From Aestuariibaculum lutulentum (lineage in GTDB: Bacteria > Bacteroidota > Bacteroidia > Flavobacteriales > Flavobacteriaceae), in assembly GCF_032926325.1 (NCBI RefSeq), contig NZ_CP136709.1, forward strand, positions 3,566,501 to 3,630,500: DNA of 64,000 nucleotides, given 5' to 3'. This document shows positions 52,104 through 62,500 of the stretch, in pieces; position 1 is the stretch's first letter, and each line of letters starts with the position of its first letter. A program made the position numbers and the translations under genes. The notes beneath the pieces are model-generated. The model was not told the DNA's origin. It saw only the letters and a program-made list of their open reading frames with translations, and did no database searches.

Positions 52104-53114
52104 ATGAGTTCAACACCTAAAAACATATTACAGGACAATTTTGGTAGAGACCACGCCTATTTACGTATTTCACTAATAGAGCGCTGTAATTTACGTTGTT
52201 CGTATTGTATGCCGGAAGAAGGTGTGCCTCTGTCTCCTAAAAGCCATTTAATGACTTACGAGGAAATCTACGAGATTGCTAAAACCTTTGTAAAGCATGG
52301 AGTCTCTAAAATCAGACTGACAGGTGGAGAACCTTTGGTTAGAAAAGATTTCCCAGTAGTATTAGAAAAACTGGCGTCGTTACCTGTAGAACTTTCCATA
52401 ACATCTAATGCTGTTATTATTGATAAGTTTATTGAAGTTTTAAAGACTAATAATGTAAAAAGTTTAAATATTAGTTTAGACTCTTTAAATCGAGATAAAT
52501 TCAAAGAAATTACACGTCGAGATAACTTTGAAAAAGTCTACAATAATATTTTACTTTTGGTTAAAGAAGGTTTTAAAGTTAAACTGAATGTCGTTTTAAT
52601 GAAAGACTTTAACGACAATGAAGTTATCGATTTTATTAATTTCACGAAGACCTTACCTATTACTGTTCGGTTTATAGAATTTATGCCTTTTGATGGTAAT
52701 AAATGGGATATGAGTAAAATGGTATCTTACAGCGATATTATGAATATTGTTTATGATTCTTTTGATGAAACTCAAGTAGAACGTTTAAAGGACGCTCCTA
52801 ACGATACCTCTAAAAACTATAGAATAAAAGGATATACTGGTAGTTTTGCCATTATTAGTTCGGTTACCAATCCGTTTTGTGATTCTTGCAACCGACTGCG
52901 TTTAACAGCTAACGGACAATTAAAAAATTGTTTGTTTTCGGCTACTGAATCTGATATTTTAGGAAACCTTCGAGCCGGAAACTCCATAGAGCCAATTATT
53001 GAGAAAGCTGTAAAAGCAAAATTTAAAGTGCGTGGCGGTATGAATACTTTAGAAAAACTCCAGGAACCAGAACGCCACAATAAAAACCGAAGTATGATAA
53101 CTATTGGCGGGTAG
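52104..53114 (+). CDS. moaA: GTP 3',8-cyclase MoaA
   Basis: Radical SAM enzyme that starts molybdenum cofactor synthesis by converting GTP to 3',8-cH2GTP for MoaC. The 336-aa protein has the SAM cluster CNLRCSYC (about 28-35), the second-cluster cysteines CDSCNRLRL...C (about 260-280) and the conserved C-terminal Gly-Gly (ITIGG). It is separated from the other moa genes by the TonB-receptor locus and has its own promoter. Confidence 0.96.
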   Translation: MSSTPKNILQDNFGRDHAYLRISLIERCNLRCSYCMPEEGVPLSPKSHLMTYEEIYEIAKTFVKHGVSKIRLTGGEPLVRKDFPVVLEKLASLPVELSITSNAVIIDKFIEVLKTNNVKSLNISLDSLNRDKFKEITRRDNFEKVYNNILLLVKEGFKVKLNVVLMKDFNDNEVIDFINFTKTLPITVRFIEFMPFDGNKWDMSKMVSYSDIMNIVYDSFDETQVERLKDAPNDTSKNYRIKGYTGSFAIISSVTNPFCDSCNRLRLTANGQLKNCLFSATESDILGNLRAGNSIEPIIEKAVKAKFKVRGGMNTLEKLQEPERHNKNRSMITIGG

Positions 53115-53219
53115 TACAGATTTCTTTAAAAAGAAACAAGGAAGCCAAAAATGACTTCCTCGAAAAAGGGTTAAAATTTGGTACCTAAACCAAATGTTGA
53201 GAGAGTAACCCCCAATACA

Positions 53220-53993
53220 CTAACTTGTTTCCATGATGAATTTCTTCACCTTTTTCTGGTATAAATATGCCTTCTTTTCTACTAATTCATGAAACATATT
53301 TACACAAACATCAACCACTTTATTAATCCAAATCGATTCTTCTGTTTTCCCACTCAATTCTTCTGTTACATCGTACTCAATAATATCCCCGAAGTTGGTA
53401 ATTTGGTTTAGTTTAGTTAGTTGAGAGACTTTAAGCTCTTCGGGGATATTAATATTTTGAGATACAAAAATTATATTTTTAACACTGTACTTTTCGTTTA
53501 ATAATTTCTCATGAGATTGTTTTGTGACCACCACCCTATCAGCAAGTTGCATGAATCTATTTAATTGTCTAACCAAAAACTTTGTGATAGATTTAAATGT
53601 ATCTTCATTATAAATCTCGTGCCAAACCACAACATTTGGTATTTTCTTTAGCTTACATACAAAGGGTAATAACATTCCTAAAGCATTAGCTATTTTATTG
53701 TCTCCAAACATAGACTTCTTAAAATCGAACAATACAGCGTCTGGTTTAGTTTCTTTTATTGCCCTGTTTATTGAAAAAACATTAGTCAAACTATTTAAAA
53801 ACCAACACTCCTTCACCTGTATTTTACATCCCGATTCCGTAAAAAACAACCCTTCCTTTCCAAATCGTTTATTGGTTAATAATACAATTTCCGAAATCAA
53901 TTCGTTTTGCCTGAAACGTTTAATTAAATGATAAGCATAATTACCTAAAGCATCCTTGCCTATCGGGTAATTTGTTATTATTGCTATTCTCAT
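53220..53993 (-). CDS. truncated glycosyltransferase-like protein
   Basis: 257 aa from the ATG at 53993 (MRIAIITNYPIG); the upstream frame to 54020 is less likely. Residues 1-205 match the N-terminal Rossmann half of GT-B (GT4-like) glycosyltransferases: ITNYPIGKDALGNYAYHLIKRF, KPDAVLFDFKKS, VVVWHEIYNEDTFKSI and ADRVVVTKQSHEKLL. The usual C-terminal half with the nucleotide-sugar site (about 180 residues, EX7E) is missing; instead a short unrelated 50-residue helical tail follows. It may be a shortened or broken gene, or a two-protein system whose partner lies elsewhere. Confidence 0.6.
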   Translation of the reverse strand: MRIAIITNYPIGKDALGNYAYHLIKRFRQNELISEIVLLTNKRFGKEGLFFTESGCKIQVKECWFLNSLTNVFSINRAIKETKPDAVLFDFKKSMFGDNKIANALGMLLPFVCKLKKIPNVVVWHEIYNEDTFKSITKFLVRQLNRFMQLADRVVVTKQSHEKLLNEKYSVKNIIFVSQNINIPEELKVSQLTKLNQITNFGDIIEYDVTEELSGKTEESIWINKVVDVCVNMFHELVEKKAYLYQKKVKKFIMETS

Positions 53994-54453
53994 TAAACTT
54001 CTGGATTTTGTATATAACAAATGTGTCTTTTTATTACTTAAAAACGAGGATATCTTAGCCGGAATTCCTGTTACTATAGACGAATGGTAATTTTGTTTAG
54101 TTGAATAAAAATCTATAAGTGTAGAATAGACATATATATTTAAAATACCCCCCTAAATTAAAAAAGGCAAAAACGAAAGTTTCTGCCTTTTCAAATAGAA
54201 GTTTTGCTATTAATCATTCAAACATAAACGTTCCTCTATTTTATTGTCGTATGGCCTACCAAACCATACGCTAACACATTATTCGGTAAATAACACAACT
54301 TAAAAAAATATGAAAAGTTAAAACACTTAAAAATAACCCTAACATTGTTATTTACCTGTAGCAAATATAAATACGAATAGAAGGATATCTGCACCTTTTT
54401 CGCCGAATGCCATTAAAAGTGTAGATGAATGGAAGTAATCGAATGTTAAGTAG
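53994..54453. other. noncoding region between the glycosyltransferase-like gene and the LytTR operon
   Basis: About 460 bp with a strong hairpin (54162-54191), a 7-bp dyad CGTATGG/CCATACG near 54250, and three copies of AGTGTAGAYGAATRG-like sequence (54077, 54117, 54417). I see no coding region. Confidence 0.6.
54162..54191 (-). terminator. terminator below the LytTR operon
   Basis: 13-position stem (one mismatch) with a GAAA tetraloop and T or A runs on both sides; it can stop transcription in either direction. It lies 260 bp past the LytTR gene. Confidence 0.7.
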
Positions 54454-55167
54454 TTATAGCAGATTTAGCCTATTCATCAACTCAGGACGGTTTGAACGAC
54501 TTACTGGTACCACGTCTTTCTTTATAAGCACACTATTATCCTCAATATCAACAATTTCATCAACATTAATAATATACGAACGGTGCACTTTTAAAAATAA
54601 ATCGGTCGGTAATTTTTCTTCAATCTTTTTTAAGGTTGAATGTACCGTATAGTTTTTGGTTTGGGTCTTTATATTTATATAATCCCCTTTAGCTTCAATA
54701 AGGTAAATACTGGGAATGTCAATCTTTATTAAGCGTCTGTCAATATTCACATAAAGATCGTTATCGGAAGCTGTTTGCTCTTTGGATTCTGATTCTACCG
54801 CAGCATCCTGTTTTAATTCTGTTTTTTTTGCCTTTAAAACAGCTTTTTCAAAACGTACAGGTAATACCGGTTTTACAAGATAATCAACTATACAATCGTA
54901 TTCAAAGGCATCAATGGCAAACTTAGAATCCGATGTGGTTAAAATAATTTTAGGTGGATTTTTCAATGTTTGAATAAAATCGAACCCTGTAAAATCGGGC
55001 ATGTGGATATCAAGAAAAATCAAATCAACCTTATTTTGGTTTAAATATTTCATAGCCTGAATTGCATTCGGAAACTCTTCCAGAACAGTTAAATCTTCTG
55101 TTTTAGAACACAATTGGCTAATTATAGCTCTTGCTGTTTCTTCATCATCAATAATAATACAATTCAT
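54454..55167 (-). CDS. LytTR-family response regulator
   Basis: 237-aa protein with a receiver (1-118; acidic DDEE and phospho-Asp D53 in LIFLDIHMP, Lys in YLVKPV) and a LytTR DNA-binding domain (about 140-237; LYVNIDRRLIKIDIPSIYLIEAKGDYI, FLKVHRSYIINV). It is third of an operon HK-Hpt-LytTR, starting 9 bp after hpt. It probably receives phosphate through the stand-alone Hpt. Targets are unknown; a repeated sequence in neighbouring noncoding DNA is a candidate. Confidence 0.9.
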   Translation of the reverse strand: MNCIIIDDEETARAIISQLCSKTEDLTVLEEFPNAIQAMKYLNQNKVDLIFLDIHMPDFTGFDFIQTLKNPPKIILTTSDSKFAIDAFEYDCIVDYLVKPVLPVRFEKAVLKAKKTELKQDAAVESESKEQTASDNDLYVNIDRRLIKIDIPSIYLIEAKGDYINIKTQTKNYTVHSTLKKIEEKLPTDLFLKVHRSYIINVDEIVDIEDNSVLIKKDVVPVSRSNRPELMNRLNLL

Positions 55168-55176
55168 AAAACTCGA

Positions 55177-55494
55177 TTATAATGTTTTAAGGTAATTGGT
55201 TAGGTTCATTAAAATAGCTTCAAACTCAGTATGCAAATTCGCATTACCTTCTCTCAAATTATCCTCGAATGCAACCGCTGTGTGATAATTTTTTTCGAGG
55301 CCCAAAATAAGGATTTTATGTTTAAGTTTATGGACATTATCTGCTGCTTTCTGGTATTCTTCCGACTTTAAATTATATTGAAACGTTGCTATTTCTTCAG
55401 GCAATTCTCGTTTAATGATATTTATAATCTTGTGTTCGAAAGCCTTATCGCCTCCAGACATACTTTGAATGTATGACATATTAGGCTGTTCCAT
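55177..55494 (-). CDS. stand-alone Hpt phosphotransfer protein
   Basis: 105-aa helical protein with the Hpt phosphorylation motif around H55 (ADNVHKLKHK), where the usual HxLKG reads HKLKH. It overlaps the histidine kinase gene by 14 bp and is followed by the LytTR regulator. It would relay phosphate from a receiver to the regulator. Confidence 0.78.
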   Translation of the reverse strand: MEQPNMSYIQSMSGGDKAFEHKIINIIKRELPEEIATFQYNLKSEEYQKAADNVHKLKHKILILGLEKNYHTAVAFEDNLREGNANLHTEFEAILMNLTNYLKTL

Positions 55495-57415
55495 TAGTTC
55501 CTTTTTTTAATGTAAAGAAAAATGTAGTGCCTTTATTAGGCTTACTTTCTAACCAAATTTTACCATGGTGCAGTTCAACAATTTTTTGTACAATAGACAA
55601 TCCAATACCCGTTGAATCATGACTCTTTTTTAAAGCGTGAAAAACCTTAAAAATTTTCTCATGAAACTTTTTATCGATACCCATTCCGTTATCCTGAACT
55701 GAAAATTGATAGGCCTCGTCTAACTCTTCAAAAGAAATATAAATAAACCCTTTTTCTTTATCTATAAACTTAATAGCGTTGCTTATTAAATTCTGAAATA
55801 ACTGCTGTATTTTAGTTTTATGTCCGAAAACTACAGGTAGAGGCTTTAAAATATAAACTGTTATGTGTTCTGGAATGAATAGTATCTCAATTAAATCCTG
55901 AACAACTTCCTGAACATTAACGGGCTCTTTTTCGTTTTCATAAAACCCGACACTTGAATAGGCAAGCACATCGGATATTAATTGCTCCATGCGCTCTAAA
56001 GTAGTTTCTATTAAACCTAAATTCTGAACGGTGGGCGCATCTAATTTCCCTTTGTTATCATCTTTAATCCAACTCACCAAAGCATTTATACTACGCAAAG
56101 GCGACTTTAAATCGTGAGATACAATATGTGCATATTCCTGTAATTCGTTATTACTTCGCTCTAAAGCCCCCAGAAGATCTACCTTTTCGCGCTCTAAACT
56201 TTTTACATGGGTTATATCTAAATGAATACCGATAGTTCCTATCATGTTGCCGTTACTATCAAAATTTGGCGCAACACTAACTAACCAATCGCGTTCTTCA
56301 CCACGTTTGGTAATCATTTTTATTTCATAGGAATCGGTTAAACCCTGATCTCGATTTCCGCGTTTTTCTTCAAAGAATTCCTGATCAAATCTAAATAAGT
56401 TTTTAGCATCTGAACCTATAAGTTCTTCGGCCGAATACCCTGACATTCGCAAGAAGTTTTCGTTGGCAACAATAATATGATCTTTTAAATCGACTTCTAC
56501 CAAACCCAGATTCATTTTTGTAATGACGTTTCTGTACTTTAAACGTTCCTGATCCAGAGTTTCTCTGTACTGACGCCTTACCGTAAAATCTTTATACGTC
56601 CATAAATGCCCCTTCAGCTCACCATTTCTGAAAACCGGAACATAATCGCGTTCAAAAACACGACCATCAACCATCTCAAGTTCTTCTCCAGTAACTACTT
56701 CTCTATTATAAATTATAGTATTGATTCTATTTACAAAAGCTTCAGGTTCTTTAAACAAATACTTTGCCTCTTCGGCAGCGTTTCTGCAATCTACACCAAC
56801 AAGTTCTTCTGGTTGTAATGGAATTTTAAAAAATTCACAGAACTTATTATTGGTAACGATAATGCTTCTGTTTTCATCTTCTAATAAAATACCTTTGTCA
56901 AGATTTAGTATTACCGTTGCCAGTCGGTCTTCAGATTCCCTTAGTTTTTCTTCTGCTTCCTTGCTTTTTGTAATTTCTCTAATAATACCTTGTGCTGCTA
57001 CAGGGCTACCATTTTCATAAAGTATATTGCCATTAATCTGAACAATTTTATATTGCTGTAACGGGGTTTTAATCTTTAATTCGAAATTAGTAATTATCCC
57101 CTCATTTAAAAGCTGTTTAAATGAAGTTTTAACCTTTTCAAGATCTTCCTGATTAACCATAGACATCAGGTTATAACCAATTCCGTCTCCATTAAAGTCT
57201 AGTATATTTCGGGCGCTTTCATTCATTTTAAGAATGTTTCCCGATAAGTCCATTATAAGGTAAGCATCGATAATACTTTCACACCCAACCCTCAGGCCAT
57301 TTTCAGTATTATCTAATCGTTTTTTAACTTCAGACAATTCGGTTTCTGCAGAAATACGCGCAGCCTTTTCTTCAGCTAATTGCTGTTTTAATATGTCAAT
57401 CTCATCTTGACGCAT
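55481..57415 (-). CDS. PAS-domain sensor histidine kinase
   Basis: 644-aa cytoplasmic kinase without TM segments. An N-terminal coiled coil (1-40) is followed by three PAS domains (about 40-150, 160-280, 290-410; the last with PAC-like DITHVKSLEREK), a HisKA domain with EYAHIVSHDLKSPLRSIN (His phosphosite) and a HATPase domain ending IGLSIVQKIVELHHGKIWLESKPNKGTTFFFTL. No receiver is attached, although an Hpt gene follows, so the stand-alone receiver at 57563 is the likely intermediate. No signal is evident; PAS domains may bind haem or flavin. Confidence 0.92.
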   Translation of the reverse strand: MRQDEIDILKQQLAEEKAARISAETELSEVKKRLDNTENGLRVGCESIIDAYLIMDLSGNILKMNESARNILDFNGDGIGYNLMSMVNQEDLEKVKTSFKQLLNEGIITNFELKIKTPLQQYKIVQINGNILYENGSPVAAQGIIREITKSKEAEEKLRESEDRLATVILNLDKGILLEDENRSIIVTNNKFCEFFKIPLQPEELVGVDCRNAAEEAKYLFKEPEAFVNRINTIIYNREVVTGEELEMVDGRVFERDYVPVFRNGELKGHLWTYKDFTVRRQYRETLDQERLKYRNVITKMNLGLVEVDLKDHIIVANENFLRMSGYSAEELIGSDAKNLFRFDQEFFEEKRGNRDQGLTDSYEIKMITKRGEERDWLVSVAPNFDSNGNMIGTIGIHLDITHVKSLEREKVDLLGALERSNNELQEYAHIVSHDLKSPLRSINALVSWIKDDNKGKLDAPTVQNLGLIETTLERMEQLISDVLAYSSVGFYENEKEPVNVQEVVQDLIEILFIPEHITVYILKPLPVVFGHKTKIQQLFQNLISNAIKFIDKEKGFIYISFEELDEAYQFSVQDNGMGIDKKFHEKIFKVFHALKKSHDSTGIGLSIVQKIVELHHGKIWLESKPNKGTTFFFTLKKGTNGTA

Positions 57416-57562
57416 TAATATTGGTATTAAAAATTAGGGTATGAGGTTTTATTTCTATTAGTAAAGTAACGATTATTGCACGAGAATTGAAAGATAAAAC
57501 GTAAGATTTACTTTATAAATTTATACAGAATAACAATAAGGTCTATAAATGAAGAATTTACC

Positions 57563-57988
57563 TTAAACCCTGATAAGCTCATTCATGCTCCAGTATTTCA
57601 ATAAGCTTTCAATTTTTAAAACATACTCGTCGTACTTTAACGGCTTTAAAACATATCCTGCGATGCCAATTTTATAGCATTCTAACAAATCTTTTTGATT
57701 ACTTGACGTGGTTAGAACAATAGTAGGAACATACCTTAAAACATCATTATTTTTAAGAATAGTTAAAAACTCAATACCGTTTATTTTCGGCATATTTAAG
57801 TCTAACAAAATAATGTCTGGAAGATTATTTTTTTGTTCTAAAAAAATAAGCGCATCTTCTCCGTTATGCGCTTCTATAATATTATGATTTAGATTTAAAG
57901 ACGAAATTGCCCTATTCAATTTCATCACCTCGATGGCATCGTCTTCAATAAGTAATATGTTTAACACGTTGTTCATGAATAAATCCAA
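57563..57988 (-). CDS. single-domain response regulator
   Basis: 141-aa CheY-like receiver without output domain; phospho-Asp D63 in DIILLDLNMP, acidic IEDDAIE and TS/K switch positions (TTSSNQK, YVLKPLKYDEY) present. The ATG at 57976 (M5) is an alternative start. It is just upstream of the histidine kinase operon on the same strand (147 bp gap), with its own promoter, and would complete a His-Asp-His-Asp relay. Confidence 0.85.
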   Translation of the reverse strand: MDLFMNNVLNILLIEDDAIEVMKLNRAISSLNLNHNIIEAHNGEDALIFLEQKNNLPDIILLDLNMPKINGIEFLTILKNNDVLRYVPTIVLTTSSNQKDLLECYKIGIAGYVLKPLKYDEYVLKIESLLKYWSMNELIRV

Positions 57989-58001
57989 TCAAAATGAACC
58001 T

Positions 58002-58009
58002 CAAATGTA
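58002..58009 (-). promoter_or_regulatory. -7 box of the single-domain regulator gene
   Basis: Minus-strand TACATTTG, exact TAnnTTTG, 13-25 bp before the two candidate ATG codons. Confidence 0.5.
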
Positions 58010-58104
58010 TAAGTAATTCGCACAAATAGCATTTGATTTCGTTAATTTCAATTTTAGTGTAGACGAATAGCTGAAAAGTGTCGGTGGATGGATTTTAAAT
58101 TTTA

Positions 58105-59544
58105 TTATTTCACAAATACCTTTTTTTCAAAACTGCTTTTAGGTGCTTCGCAAATGGAACATTCATACATTTCCGGTAAATTTTCAAAAGGTGTATTAGG
58201 AACAATATCCTGTGTAAGGTCTCCGTAAGCTGCATTATATATGGTTAAACAATCTTTACACTGATATACTTCCTCTTCACTAATGTCTTTAATGACATTA
58301 GTTTCTACTTCCTCTTCACGCTCCATTCCCAGTTGTTCAAAATATAATTTACTTAATTCCATAAGTAAGCCGGGAAGTTCAACCTTATCGACATCCTGAA
58401 CATGCATGATGTATTCTCGTGTATTCGGATCGAAATTCTTGGCATACAATAAATTATAGGTATCTCTAATTATAAAATCACCTAAATTCTCTGGTTGCTT
58501 GTTTTTTTCAATAACAATTGATGTAAAATGATAGGTTTTACTCTCGTAATTAGAGATGCCAAAAGTTAGTCCATAGGTACTGATATCATTCTGATCGAAA
58601 TTGGTAACCAGATACTTTTTAAGATTTAAAGCAGCTGCATCAAAAACCGGCAAATGCCAGTTTAATTCGAGCATAGAGTGACGTACATTAATACCATAAC
58701 TTCCTAAAAAGCGTTCCCATTGTAATTTAAATTTCATTGGAATACCTTTTACAATAAAGGATTTCCACGGCGTAATTGAAATTTTACCAATTTTATTTTC
58801 GGCACATAAATCGCACATCGCCTTTAAAAACCTGATGTCGTAGCGGTTATTCCTCCAGTACAATCCTAACCAGTATTTATCACCAAAACGATTCATCCCT
58901 TCATAATATGGAAACGGATAAAAAGGCACTTCCAAAGGTCTGTCTACTGTTCTGTTATTGGTATCTACAGCATCACTAACCAGCTCAAAAAGGGTTTCTA
59001 CATTTTCAGGTTCTTCAATTAAGACTTTTTCAATAGCGTGTTCTATTTTATCCATATCCCAACTATAAATCAAAGCCGGATACATCACTGTTTTTTTCCA
59101 TTCTGGAAGTCTTACATACAAATACCAGTAATCTTCGTGCTCTGAGGCGATAAAGTTTACATTTCCAGTGAATAACGGCACCAGACGCTGCTTTGGGTCT
59201 GTAATATTGACGCGAAGTTTTAATTTATGCTTAAACTGCTCTAAAACATATAAATACCTATCACTTGTTAACCAGGAAGTACTTGGCAAAATATCAGCAG
59301 AAACATATGACGATACAATATTTTCCATACCATCACGCTTGGGTTTAATAAACTTTATTTTATCAAACTGACTAAACTTAGATTCATCTATTTCCTCCGG
59401 AAAAATAATATCCTGACGTGAACCAAACGAAATAGCATCTAAACCCAAACCTTCTGCGGCTTCACAAATATATTTTAACTCGCCCGGAGAAAGTACACCT
59501 CCGTTGATTCTTAATCTGTATGATTCTTTTGTCTTGATTTTCAT
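58105..59544 (-). CDS. sulfite/nitrite-reductase-like protein with C-terminal rubredoxin domain
   Basis: 479-aa protein. The N-terminal part (1-420) has the ferredoxin-like half-domain pattern of NiR/SiR enzymes (SYRLRINGGVLSPGELKYICEAAEGLGLDAISFGSRQDI) and a second such half (KISITPWKSFIVKGI), but the CX5C...CX3C siroheme/Fe4S4 ligands are not found, so it is not an active nitrite reductase by known rules. The C-terminus (about 430-475) is a rubredoxin with CKDC and CSIC iron pairs. It begins 5 bp after the nitrate reductase gene, so it is probably an electron carrier or assembly partner for it. Confidence 0.82.
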   Translation of the reverse strand: MKIKTKESYRLRINGGVLSPGELKYICEAAEGLGLDAISFGSRQDIIFPEEIDESKFSQFDKIKFIKPKRDGMENIVSSYVSADILPSTSWLTSDRYLYVLEQFKHKLKLRVNITDPKQRLVPLFTGNVNFIASEHEDYWYLYVRLPEWKKTVMYPALIYSWDMDKIEHAIEKVLIEEPENVETLFELVSDAVDTNNRTVDRPLEVPFYPFPYYEGMNRFGDKYWLGLYWRNNRYDIRFLKAMCDLCAENKIGKISITPWKSFIVKGIPMKFKLQWERFLGSYGINVRHSMLELNWHLPVFDAAALNLKKYLVTNFDQNDISTYGLTFGISNYESKTYHFTSIVIEKNKQPENLGDFIIRDTYNLLYAKNFDPNTREYIMHVQDVDKVELPGLLMELSKLYFEQLGMEREEEVETNVIKDISEEEVYQCKDCLTIYNAAYGDLTQDIVPNTPFENLPEMYECSICEAPKSSFEKKVFVK

Positions 59545-59549
59545 AGTTC

Positions 59550-62500
59550 TTATGCTAAAACCTTCGTTCCATTTAATAGTTCTCTAACCTCAGTTTTACA
59601 ACTTCCGCAACCTAAACCAGCTCCCGTTTTATTACAAAGTTCGGTAAAGTCTGTACACCCTTTACTAATAGCTTCTTCAATATTTCCGGCGCCTACCTGA
59701 CTGCATGAACACACCAGTTTACCTAGAACAGGCACATCGTTTGAAGCACCTCGAAGCAAAGTATCCCGTTTATCGGCCATTTCAATTTTACTCTCTATCA
59801 TGGTTTTAAACTCAGCAAACTCATTTTTATCGCCCATTAAAACCGCGCCAATTAATAAATCGTCTTTAACAATGCATTTTTTATAGTACCGCTTCGAAAT
59901 ATCTGTAAATATGACTTCCTCATAAGAATCATCATTCTCAGGAACTTTAATCTCACCAATACTACATAAATTCAAATCGTTGAATTTTAAAATATTCATT
60001 AAAACCGAACCATTGTAGGCACAACTAATATCTCCTGCTATGTAGTTTGAAAGAATATTGGCTTGTTCTTCTGCCGCCGATGTAATTCCGAATAACTGAT
60101 TGTTATATTCTGCAATTTCCCCAATAGCAAAAATATCTGGATGCGACGATTGTAAATGCTGATTCACCTTAACACCTCGTCCACAAACAATGCCATTTTC
60201 GCGAGCAATTTCAACATTTGGAATCGTTCCAATAGCATAAACAATGGCATTAGCAGTAATAAACTTACCACTTTTTAAAGTGATATTTAATTCGCCGGTA
60301 TCCTCATCATCAAACACCGTGCTCACCTCATTATCAAAATAAATCTGAATACCTCGTTCCTGAACATCTAACGATAGTAACTTACTGGAAATCGCATCTA
60401 ACTGACGTTCCATTAACCTTGAAGCACGTTGAATAATAGTGACTTTCACTTTTTTATGCTTCATGGCAGCTGCCAGCTCCAACCCTAACAATCCACCCCC
60501 AACAATCACAATATGCTGTTCCTCAGGTGGCAATCCAGTGGCGTCTAAATAAGCTTTAAAACTATCGGCATCACTTTTATTTCGCATGGTAAATCGGCCG
60601 GGAAGATTAATTTGAACATCCTTTGGAATAAATGCCCGACTTCCTGTGGCTAATATCAATTTATCAAACGTGTGTTGTACACCGTGACTATCGGTCACAA
60701 TTTTATTTTCGGAATCTATTTTATCAATTAAAGTTTCTGGGTGGATTTTAATTTCCAGTTTGTTTAATTCGGTTTTTTTTATTTTCAAAAGTTGTTCCCA
60801 GGTCAACTCTTCAGTGATATACTCAGGAAGAAGTACGCGATTATAAAACAAATTCGGTTCTTTTGAAAACACATGAATTTCATCTTCTTGGTTATTTTCT
60901 CTATAATTTTGAACAAATCTGAATGCCGCTGCTCCTGCGCCTACGATAATTATTTTCTCTACCGGTTTTTTATATTTTGAAACTGATACACGTGTAAATT
61001 TAAAATCAGGCTCCTTCGATTGCGGATCGATATGGGTGTTGGTTAAATTATTAGCCCTATTCAGGTCACTCTGCAATTGTTTTCCCCAGTGCATTGGTAA
61101 AAACACCACTCCCTTTCCTATATTTTCAGTAACCTTAGCTCTAACACGTACGGTTCCGTTTTCACTTTTTATTTCGGTAATATCGCCATCTTTAATTTTA
61201 GATAAATAAGCATCTACCGGATTAATTTCTAATACAGGTGTTGGATAATGCGTTTTTAAACGCGCCACCTTACCCGTTTTGGTCATGGTATGCCATTGAT
61301 CTCGCACACGCCCTGTTGTTAAAATTAACGGATACTCATCATTGGGTTGAAGCGATGTATTTATAATACCTGCCGGCACATTAAATATTGCTTTTTGCGA
61401 TGGTGTATAGAATTTTTTATCCTGAAATAACCTTGGCGTTCCTGGATGTCTGTATTCTGAAACAGGCCATTGAAAGGTTCCTTCATTTTTTAATCGGTCG
61501 TAATTTAAAAAGGATACATCTATATTAGTACCTTTTGTCATTGCAGCGTACTCATCGTAAATCTCCTCGGCACTATTATAGTTAAACCCTCTGAAACCCA
61601 TGCGCTGTGCAAAATCACAAAAGATTTCAACATCGGGTCTGGCTTCACCAGGCGCATTAATTTCCTTTGGTAAATACGAAATTCGACGCTCTGAATTGGT
61701 CATCGTTCCTTCTTTTTCTAACCATGCAGCAGCCGGCAATACCAAATCGGCGTAAGCTACAGTATCCGATTTATGAGAAATATCCTGAACAACAACGAAT
61801 TTGGCGTTCTTCATGGCCTTTTCAATACGATGTGTATTGGGTAAACTCACTAACGGGTTGGTACAGGCAATCCAAATGGCTTTTAATTTTCCAGATTCTA
61901 AAGCATCAAACATCTGTGTAGCGGTTAATCCCGGGTTTGGTGAAATCTTTTCAACTCCCCAGAATTGCGCCACTTCCCGGCGATGTTCTTCGTTCATTAA
62001 ATCTTTATGAACCGCCAATAAGTTAGCCATACCACCAACCTCACGACCACCCATAGCATTGGGCTGACCTGTAAGTGAAAATGGTCCGGAGCCAGGTTTC
62101 CCAACCTGCCCAGTAATCAAAGACAGATTTAATAAAGCGAGATTTTTATCGGTCCCCACAACACTTTGGTTTAACCCCATGGCCCACATGCTAATAAAGC
62201 CTTTAGACAAACCAATAACGTCGGCCGCTTTTCTAATATCCTTTTCGGGAACACCACATAATCTTGAAGCTTCTTTAACCGTAGTTTCACCAAGCTGTTC
62301 TTTATATTTATCGAAACCTTCGGTATAATTATTTATGAATTCTTCATTTATTAATCCACGTTCGAAAATGCTTCTTGCAATGGCATTATATAAAATGATA
62401 TCGGTTCCAGGAATCAATTGCAGATGAATATCGGCAAAATTAGCCGTATCGGTTTTACGCGGATCTACCACAATAATTTTCACATCCGGATTTTCCTCTT

